Assembly (NCBI GenBank): GCA_947174975.1
Contig: CAMWLA010000025.1
Coordinates: forward strand, 1-12,124
From: an uncultured Clostridia bacterium
Lineage (GTDB): Bacteria; Bacillota; Clostridia; Christensenellales; Borkfalkiaceae
Direction of reading: 5' to 3'
Length of the DNA stretch: 12,124 bases
Shown: in pieces, positions 6,962-12,124 of the stretch
Layout of the letters: every line of letters starts with the position of its first letter
How positions within the stretch are numbered: position 1 is the stretch's first letter
Notes under the pieces: model-generated
What the model was told of the DNA's origin: nothing
What the model saw: only the letters and a program-made list of their open reading frames with translations
Databases searched by the model: none
Position numbers and translations under genes: made by a program

Positions 6962-8128
6962 CTATTCGACCGTAAATACTACACGTCTGTCGGTGAGCTT
7001 TTCTTCTATGAATTTAATTGCCCTATCCTTACCCATAGCCATAATTGCCGTTGTAAGCGCGTCGTCCTCGGCAGCACTGCCACCGATTACCGTTGCCGAC
7101 ATAATACCCGTCCGAACGGGCTTGCCGGTAGTAGGGTCGATTATGTGGCAATAACGCACGCCGTCGATAAAGTAACGCTGTTCGTTATCTCCGCTTGTTG
7201 AAAGCTTTTCATTGCGGGCGGGAACTCTCATATATTCGTCGCGCGTATTCGAGCGGGGACTGGTAATCTGTAACGTATAATTACCTTCTTTTACGTTGCT
7301 TTTAAACAGCATACTGCTTGAAGCGTAACTGAAATAGCCGTACTCATAACCGTACAAATCAAACAGCTCGTCAATCTTGTCAACGGCGTATCCCTTACCT
7401 ATTCCGCCGAGGTCAAGCTTTAACGAAAGCGTTTCGCCGTTAACTTCGACTGTTTTAGCGGGCTTAGTCACGGTATATTTGCCGTTATTTTCCGAAAGAG
7501 TAATTTCACCAAAGCTTTTTGCAAGCTCGGTGTATTTTTCTATTGCGCTGTCGTCGGGCAAATCTGCCGCGCTTTGCGGATATTTCCGCGCCGTACCGAA
7601 GCCGTAAGCCAAAACGTTGTAGTAAAGCGCGGGGTTATAATATCCCTCGGTTAAATCGTAAACGTCGCTTGCAATAGTCAATACTTCGTAAGTAACGTGC
7701 GAAATTTCAACCGTTTCACCCGCTTCGGCATTATTGAAATTAAGTATATCCGAGCCCGTAACGGTGGGCGAAAGCGCCTTTTCTACGTTTTCAAGTAAAT
7801 TAAAAATAGATTTTGTAAACGCGGCATAATTATCCTGGGCACCCTCTTTGGTGAAATCAGCCGAAATAATAAGTTGCGCGTCCACACCCATTGCAGTATA
7901 AAGTCTGTTTCTGGAAGTATATGCGGAGGTGTCCTTTTCTTCGAAATTGCGATCGGCAACGTTAAGCCCGCTTATGATTTCACCGACCTCAAAGCTTTTA
8001 TCAACCAACTCAAACCCGCTTTGGGGAACGTTGGTATAAAAATGATAAGTCGTCTTTTTACAGCCGACGGCGGTAAACGGTAAAATACATATCAGCGGTA
8101 AAAGCGTAAGTCTTTTTAAAAATTTCAT
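6962..8128 (-). CDS. apbE: FAD:protein FMN transferase ApbE (lipoprotein)
   Basis: ApbE uses FAD to attach FMN, through a phosphodiester bond, to threonine in FMN-binding proteins such as RnfG and RnfD, acting outside the membrane. This 388-residue protein has a signal peptide and lipobox ending in AVGC, giving a lipidated Cys23. Family landmarks are TAMGVDAQLII (78-88), EGYYNPALYY (161-170), DLGGIGKGYAVD (239-250), STSGDN (310-315), HIIDPTTGKPV (328-338) and AEDDALTTA (353-361, metal-binding region). Two oddities stand out: the usual MGT is MGV, and the usual GG-containing strand around 266-273 reads FSYASSSM. The enzyme may still be active. It is transcribed towards the NusG-domain gene and probably starts from its own promoter (8135-8163). 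Its likely substrates are all in this window: RnfG, RnfD and the lipoprotein at 8206-8805. Confidence 0.93.
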   Translation of the reverse strand: MKFLKRLTLLPLICILPFTAVGCKKTTYHFYTNVPQSGFELVDKSFEVGEIISGLNVADRNFEEKDTSAYTSRNRLYTAMGVDAQLIISADFTKEGAQDNYAAFTKSIFNLLENVEKALSPTVTGSDILNFNNAEAGETVEISHVTYEVLTIASDVYDLTEGYYNPALYYNVLAYGFGTARKYPQSAADLPDDSAIEKYTELAKSFGEITLSENNGKYTVTKPAKTVEVNGETLSLKLDLGGIGKGYAVDKIDELFDLYGYEYGYFSYASSSMLFKSNVKEGNYTLQITSPRSNTRDEYMRVPARNEKLSTSGDNEQRYFIDGVRYCHIIDPTTGKPVRTGIMSATVIGGSAAEDDALTTAIMAMGKDRAIKFIEEKLTDRRVVFTVE

Positions 8129-8134
8129 ATCCTT

Positions 8135-8163
8135 ATTATAATAAAATAACCGTCAAATAGCAA
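8135..8163 (-). promoter_or_regulatory. Promoter for apbE, predicted leaderless
   Basis: On the minus strand, TTGCTA (8163-8158) and a perfect TATAAT (8140-8135) are separated by 17 bases. The expected transcription start, seven bases past the -10 box, is 8128, the A of the apbE ATG. An AAGGA lies only one base before the ATG, too close for normal use and upstream of the predicted message. The promoter sits directly behind the terminator of the previous gene, consistent with independent transcription of apbE. Confidence 0.6.
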
Positions 8164-8164
8164 C

Positions 8165-8190
8165 AAAAAACCCGCCTTAAAGGCGGGTTT
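8165..8190 (-). terminator. Rho-independent terminator after the FMN-binding lipoprotein gene
   Basis: The stem CCCGCC (8171-8176) and GGCGGG (8182-8187) surrounds a 5-base loop. Read on the minus strand, six T follow the stem (8170-8165). It lies 16 bases past the stop at 8206 and separates this gene from apbE. Confidence 0.85.
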
Positions 8191-8205
8191 ATAAGTTTAA
8201 ATTAA

Positions 8206-8805
8206 TTATTTGCTGAGTGCGTTCTGAACTGCCTTCAATAATCTGCCGCTGCCTTGGGTAGCGCCGGTCATAACAAGTCCGCTTGTTGCAAACTCAGCGT
8301 TGTCCTTTGTGGAATAAGGCTCGCCGTTTTCGTCATAGAAAACTTTTATTGCAAGTACTTCTGCAACAGACTTGCCTTCATACTGCTGAAGAAGCCAGCT
8401 TTCTTTATTCAACCAGTCTTCATAGCTCTCTTCGCTCCAGCCATAACCGGGGGCGCTGACGGTATGCCAATCTGCGTTATAAACCGTTTGTACTGTATCA
8501 GTACGTTTCCAGTTACCGTGCTCGTCACGAACAGGCGCCCAGTTTTCAATTAAAACCTCGTTAAAAGTTATAGAAAAGGCTTTGCCATCTCCGTAGGTAT
8601 GGGTTACGTCTTCAACCTTTTCGATTATATTGTTTTTAACCGTAACTTTTACTACAATACCGTAAGCGGCGTTATGTTCGTTTGCGTAAGCGTAGTGACC
8701 TATATATTCGCCGTCCGTGCCGCCGCAACCAGCTACAAATGCAGCACCCGTGCCGACAGCTGCGGTAGCAGCCAAAATTGCAATACCTTTAAATAATTTT
8801 TTCAT
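8206..8805 (-). CDS. FMN-binding domain lipoprotein (predicted ApbE substrate)
   Basis: This 199-residue protein has a signal peptide and lipobox VAGC, which would leave a lipidated Cys27 and a mature protein of about 173 residues on the outer face. The mature part begins with YIGHYAYANEHNAAYGIVVK (34-53), typical of the FMN-binding domain strand pair. It ends with MTGATQGSGRLLKAV (179-193), a good match to the FMN attachment motif, with Thr183 as acceptor. The aspartate often found six residues before the Thr is Leu177. From the family, such proteins carry covalent FMN and pass electrons outside the membrane; the partner is unknown. The central region (about 82-145) is rich in Trp, Tyr and acidic residues and longer than in minimal domains. 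It has its own promoter, an AGAGG site at 8812-8816 and its own terminator, so it is a single-gene unit next to apbE. Confidence 0.85.
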   Translation of the reverse strand: MKKLFKGIAILAATAAVGTGAAFVAGCGGTDGEYIGHYAYANEHNAAYGIVVKVTVKNNIIEKVEDVTHTYGDGKAFSITFNEVLIENWAPVRDEHGNWKRTDTVQTVYNADWHTVSAPGYGWSEESYEDWLNKESWLLQQYEGKSVAEVLAIKVFYDENGEPYSTKDNAEFATSGLVMTGATQGSGRLLKAVQNALSK

Positions 8806-8835
8806 AAAATACCTCTGAAAATTTATTACTCTAAT

Positions 8836-8864
8836 ATTTTAACACAACGCACAAACAGTGTCAA
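8836..8864 (-). promoter_or_regulatory. Near-consensus sigma-A promoter for the FMN-binding lipoprotein
   Basis: On the minus strand there is a perfect TTGACA (8864-8859), a 17-base spacer and TAAAAT (8841-8836, five of six). The predicted start is near 8829, giving a leader of about 24 bases that includes the AGAGG ribosome binding site six bases before ATG. Upstream, TTAAGTA (8871-8877) and TACTTAA (8894-8900) form an inverted repeat that could be a regulator site, but this is speculative. Confidence 0.8.
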
Positions 8865-8906
8865 ACATTTTTAAGTATTTATCAGTAATGTTTTACTTAA
8901 ATTTGA

Positions 8907-8960
8907 GTTTGATTTGCGATAAGTGCGTGTAACACAAACGCAATTAAGATACATCGGTTA
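8907..8960 (+). repeat. Dispersed 65-bp repeat, copy C
   Basis: GTTTGATTTGCGATAAGT at 8907-8924 and GCAATTAAGATACATCG at 8940-8956 match copies A and B, while the middle differs. It lies just past the stop of the ABC transporter gene, in the same position and direction as copy A relative to the NusG-domain gene. A short hairpin, TAAGCG/CGCTTA (8959-8973), follows it and includes the transporter stop codon; it has no T-run and is not a convincing terminator. Confidence 0.7.
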
Positions 8961-8970
8961 AGCGGAACGC

Positions 8971-11826
8971 TTATTCTGTTCTTAATGCCACGACGGGGTC
9001 TTTTTTAGCTGCGGACGCCGCGGGGATAAGTCCCGATATAAGTGTTAAGCCCACGCTTACGCAAATCATTATCAAAGCTTGCCATATAGGCAGTGCGGCT
9101 ATCGTATATACGCCCGCAAGCGAGCCCACTATTACGTTTACAATCAGCGATAGGAGATAAGTTACTACTATTCCCACTATGCCCGCCGCTAAGCCGATAA
9201 TAAAGGTTTCGGCGTTGAAAAGCCGTTTTATATCCTTTTTCCTTGCGCCCACGGCACGCAGAATTCCTATTTCCTTTATTCGCTCAACAACGGAAACGTA
9301 TGTTATTATTCCTACCATTACGGTTGATACGACAAGCGACAGTGCGGTAAACGATACCAAGGCAATGGTTATCATATCAATCATAGTGTCTACCATATTA
9401 ATGATAAGCCCTACCGTGTCGGTATACTTTATCTGTTTAGAGCTGTCAAGCCCGGTAACCTCTATTTCTTTGCCGTCGGCTGCGGTGAATCTGAAAACGC
9501 CTTCCTCGCTTTCGCAAGCGTCGTTCCATTTATCCAGCCATTCGGTAATTAAGTCTTTCGACTTGAAATCAAGCGGGTAAATTTCAAACGTCATAGGAAC
9601 GTCGGTTCCGCCGACGCGGTTAAGAGTCATAGAATACGCGTTAAAGCCGTTCATACCGCCCATCATCATATTCATCATCGAAGTACTCTTCGAAAGGGGA
9701 ACGGTTGCGGTTGCGTCGGTTAAGTCGCTTCTGTCGGTTTCCGACGGATATGTAAAATTATACGAAAGGGGCACTATCATCGGCACTTTGTCAAGTATTG
9801 CCTGGTGGCTTGAAATATACTCCGCAATTCCGCTGTCCTTTGAAGTTTCCAAAAGATGCTGTGTGAGCGCGTTGGTGTAATACAGTCCCGATTGCAGACA
9901 GCCATAGGATATATTGCTCTTCTTTTGCAGAATAACCTTTACGCGCATATCTATCTTGCCGTCGTCGGAAAAGCTTGCCGAATCGCCGTTGTACTTGTAC
10001 GGCAAACCCTTATAGTGGCTTGTGCCTAAGCTCGTCGTAATGTCAAACTCCTCGTCATGCGCATCCGTATAAATCGTATCGTTGGGATACCAAGTAAACG
10101 TGTGGCTGTCGCCCAAGAAGAAATCGAAGTCCGTGCCGTTTAAGCCGTCAACGTATTCCTCTTTGTCGGCATCCCACTTCCCGTTATATTTATCAAGCAT
10201 TCCCTCGTCGTACTTGTCGCCAGCCGCCTTATACGCAAGGTTTAAAAATTCGTCTTGCGTCATATAGCCGTACTGTCCGAAGTTTAAGTCGGAAAACGCG
10301 TTTTTGCTTAATACCATAATAAGACTGTCTTTGCTTTCAAACATTTCTTTAAGCTCGGCTTCGGTAAAGTTTTTGGTTTTACCTCCCACGGTTGCAAGAA
10401 TGTCGTACTGCGAAAGAATGTAGTCGTAATTATTGGGAATTTCCGCAAAAGTTGAAATGGTGTTGATTATGCTTGCATAGTTTTTGTACTGGGGCTGTTT
10501 TTCGAGTATCGAGGTATATGCAGCCCTAATCGCCGTTACCGAAAGGTTATCCGTGACGATTTTATGCTCCTTGGTTTCCTCGTTTACAAACTCCGCAACG
10601 GGGTGTGTAAAGTCGGTGAAGATATAGTTTGACATATCGAAGCCGTAATCGTACACGAGTGCGTTATAGTATTCCTTGGGCATAGCATCAACGTAATTTT
10701 TATAATCTTTCGTAATTACGTTTGTAAATACCGCGTTGTTGAAGCTCATTAAAGTTTCAAGCATAGAATCTACGTAAACCTTATCTTTAAGGCGGGGAAT
10801 TTCTATTTTCTGCTGTTCGGAAGCGTTCATTAAAACGTCCATATCTATGGAAGTCACCGAAACGCTTAAAGGATAGCCGGAAAGCATATCGTTTTCCATA
10901 TCGTCGATATAGCCTTGCACGCCCGCGGAAATAGCAAGCACCATCGAAACGCCTATAATACCGATACTGCCCGCAAACGCGACCATAGTAGTTCGCTTTA
11001 TCTTGGACAGAAGATTTTTCAGCGAAAGCATAAACGCCATGCCGATGGACATCGACGATTTCTTTTTACTGCCCTTATTTACCCTAGGCTGCTCTTCTGC
11101 CTCGGCCTTAGCCGCGTTTTCGGCAACCTCGGCAATTTCCTCTTCCTCGGAATAGGGCATAGAGTCGTCGGTAACTTCACCGTCCAAAAGACGGATAATT
11201 CGCGTTGAATACTTTTCGGCAAGCTCGGGGTTGTGCGTTACCATTATAACGAGTCTGTCCTTTGAAATCTCTTTCAAAAGCTCCATTATCTGAACGCTGG
11301 TAACAGAATCAAGCGCGCCGGTCGGCTCGTCTGCAAGGACGATTTCGGGGTCGTTTATAAGTGCGCGTGCAATTGCAACCCTCTGCGCCTGACCGCCCGA
11401 AAGCTGGTTGGGCTTATTATGTATTCTGTCTTTAAGCCCCACTCTTTCAAGCGCCTCGATTGCGCGGCGGCGCCTTTCTTCCTTGCTTACGCCCGAAATG
11501 GTGAGCGCAAGCTCGACGTTCTGCAAAACCGTCTGGTGGGGAATTAAGTGATAGCTTTGGAATATGAAGCCTATCGAGTGGTTTCTGTAAGTATCCCAGT
11601 CCTTGTCGCCGAATTTTTTGGTGCTTACGCCATTAATTATAAGGTCGCCCGACGTGTATTTATCGAGTCCGCCTATAATATTAAGTAGAGTAGTTTTTCC
11701 GCAACCCGACGCACCGAGTATGGAAACAAACTCGTTTTTTCTGAAGCTTATACTTACCCCTTTAAGCGCGTGTACGTAGCCGTCCGCAACGGGATAATCT
11801 TTTTTAACGTCGGTCAGTCTTAACAT
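8971..11826 (-). CDS. ABC transporter, fused ATPase and FtsX/MacB-like permease
   Basis: This 951-residue protein joins an ATPase to a permease. The ATPase (about 1-220) has Walker A GASGCGKTT (38-46), Q-loop Gln90, signature LSGGQ (142-146), Walker B IVLADE (162-167) and His198, and belongs to the LolD/MacB type. A charged linker (about 225-258) leads to the first membrane helix (about 281-301). A large extracellular domain of about 500 residues follows, then three helices (about 815-846, 872-900, 912-936) with the FtsX-type segment ERIKEIGILRAVGA (849-862) between. Such MacB-like systems move no substrate through a channel; they use ATP to work on substrates outside the membrane. The substrate here is unknown. 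A Met-rich stretch lies at 717-725. The start at 11826 is chosen for AAGGAG seven bases upstream and for MLRLTDV, the normal opening; an open extension of 51 codons upstream runs into a repeat element and is rejected. No clear terminator follows. Confidence 0.93.
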   Translation of the reverse strand: MLRLTDVKKDYPVADGYVHALKGVSISFRKNEFVSILGASGCGKTTLLNIIGGLDKYTSGDLIINGVSTKKFGDKDWDTYRNHSIGFIFQSYHLIPHQTVLQNVELALTISGVSKEERRRRAIEALERVGLKDRIHNKPNQLSGGQAQRVAIARALINDPEIVLADEPTGALDSVTSVQIMELLKEISKDRLVIMVTHNPELAEKYSTRIIRLLDGEVTDDSMPYSEEEEIAEVAENAAKAEAEEQPRVNKGSKKKSSMSIGMAFMLSLKNLLSKIKRTTMVAFAGSIGIIGVSMVLAISAGVQGYIDDMENDMLSGYPLSVSVTSIDMDVLMNASEQQKIEIPRLKDKVYVDSMLETLMSFNNAVFTNVITKDYKNYVDAMPKEYYNALVYDYGFDMSNYIFTDFTHPVAEFVNEETKEHKIVTDNLSVTAIRAAYTSILEKQPQYKNYASIINTISTFAEIPNNYDYILSQYDILATVGGKTKNFTEAELKEMFESKDSLIMVLSKNAFSDLNFGQYGYMTQDEFLNLAYKAAGDKYDEGMLDKYNGKWDADKEEYVDGLNGTDFDFFLGDSHTFTWYPNDTIYTDAHDEEFDITTSLGTSHYKGLPYKYNGDSASFSDDGKIDMRVKVILQKKSNISYGCLQSGLYYTNALTQHLLETSKDSGIAEYISSHQAILDKVPMIVPLSYNFTYPSETDRSDLTDATATVPLSKSTSMMNMMMGGMNGFNAYSMTLNRVGGTDVPMTFEIYPLDFKSKDLITEWLDKWNDACESEEGVFRFTAADGKEIEVTGLDSSKQIKYTDTVGLIINMVDTMIDMITIALVSFTALSLVVSTVMVGIITYVSVVERIKEIGILRAVGARKKDIKRLFNAETFIIGLAAGIVGIVVTYLLSLIVNVIVGSLAGVYTIAALPIWQALIMICVSVGLTLISGLIPAASAAKKDPVVALRTE

Positions 11827-11833
11827 AATTTCA

Positions 11834-11839
11834 CTCCTT
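11834..11839 (-). promoter_or_regulatory. Ribosome binding site fixing the ABC transporter start
   Basis: On the minus strand AAGGAG lies seven bases before the ATG at 11826. Its first base coincides with the boundary of the inverted-repeat element at 11839-12120. No convincing -35/-10 pair was found in the element for this gene. Confidence 0.8.
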
Positions 11840-12120
11840 AACCAGATAATTCCAAATCCAAAACCGATTTCAAGGGTAAATTTTGGCTTATACTGCGTTA
11901 AGAACGCTTGCCGTACGTCCGTGTACGACTGCGCGTCCTTGCCTTGCCTAATCTCAAAATTTATCTCTTGAAATTGCAAGGCACTTTAACGAGCGGGCTT
12001 GCGATTGATTTGTGCGCGGAACGTGCGCACCTGTACAGAGATGTACTGGAAGCGCGCTGCGTGCGGAAAGCAACGCAATGCCGCCGTTAAAGCGATTTCG
12101 GATTTAGAATTATCTGGTTA
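11839..12120. mobile_element. MITE-like element with 32-bp terminal inverted repeats
   Basis: The ends 11839-11870 and 12089-12120 are inverted copies, 28 of 32 positions matching. The outermost bases on each side are TAACCAGATAATTC and its complement, with TA at both edges, which would fit a TA target duplication as made by IS630/mariner-type transposases (inference). Inside are a second inverted pair (11869-11885 with 11955-11972) and small hairpins at 11895-11907, 11912-11927 and 12030-12049, plus GTGCGC/GCGCAC at 12012-12030. There is no credible gene within, so it would be non-autonomous. It fills nearly all the space upstream of the ABC transporter gene. It could instead be a structured RNA or leader, but the terminal symmetry favours a transposable element. 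Confidence 0.65.
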
Positions 12121-12124
12121 TATT

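Noticed and set aside
6363..8960. CRISPR array
   Set aside because: There are only three degenerate repeats, in mixed orientation and hundreds of bases apart, with genes between and no spacers or cas genes.
8959..8973. Hairpin as terminator of the ABC transporter
   Set aside because: The 6-bp stem includes the stop codon and is followed by no T-run on the minus strand.
10082..10267. Short plus-strand open frames within the ABC transporter gene
   Set aside because: They are antisense to conserved coding sequence, without start signals or family resemblance.
11827..11979. N-terminal extension of 51 codons in frame with the ABC transporter
   Set aside because: It lies inside the inverted-repeat element, has no ribosome binding site, and precedes the clear AAGGAG and MLRLTDV start at 11826.
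11908..12090. 60-codon open frame inside the inverted-repeat element
   Set aside because: It covers hairpins and repeat arms, has no ribosome binding site, and reads as low-information Arg/Leu-rich sequence.
11839..12120. Riboswitch upstream of the ABC transporter
   Set aside because: No known aptamer core (for example FMN, SAM or cobalamin) is recognisable, and the 32-bp terminal symmetry is better explained by a transposable element.

Overview
This window carries a complete, tightly packed Rnf operon and, on the opposite strand behind it, a set of flavin-maturation genes. The codon and amino-acid character, the clear AAGGAGG ribosome binding sites, the Firmicutes-type rnfCDGEAB order, the Gx transporter gene in front and the NusG-domain-II/ApbE partners all suggest an anaerobic, Clostridia-like bacterium (probably an uncultured gut type). 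The species cannot be read from the sequence.

Layout. Positions 18-6314 (+) hold a Gx transporter family gene and then rnfC, rnfD, rnfG, rnfE, rnfA and rnfB, with overlaps or gaps of at most 33 bases, closed by a strong hairpin terminator at 6326-6360. Everything after that is on the minus strand. Reading leftwards from the far end these genes are: a MacB-like ABC transporter (11826 to 8971), an FMN-binding lipoprotein (8805 to 8206) with its own consensus promoter and terminator, a lipoprotein ApbE flavin transferase (8128 to 6962), and a single-pass NusG domain II protein (6882 to 6424). The first four bases after the right-hand repeat (12121-12124) and the short intergenic spaces hold nothing else recognisable.

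How it works together. From family knowledge, Rnf couples electron transfer between reduced ferredoxin (entering at RnfB) and NAD+ (at RnfC) to ion movement across the membrane. The electrons pass through the RnfA/RnfE intramembrane iron-sulfur site and through FMN covalently attached to RnfG and RnfD. ApbE attaches those FMNs on the outer face of the membrane. The window therefore contains both the pump and its flavinylating enzyme, plus one extra surface FMN protein that could be a further electron carrier.

Most notable observations. (1) RnfG is about twice normal size because its FMN-binding domain is duplicated, each copy with its own attachment motif. (2) All four predicted FMN attachment sites in the window read T-G-[A/S]-T and lack the usual aspartate six residues before the acceptor threonine. 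(3) A dispersed repeat of about 65 bp occurs three times, and two copies face each other exactly at the start and stop codons of the NusG-domain gene. (4) A 282-bp element with 32-bp imperfect terminal inverted repeats sits directly against the ribosome binding site of the ABC transporter gene. (5) Two genes (the Gx gene and apbE) have a perfect TATAAT box placed so that their transcripts would be leaderless or nearly so.
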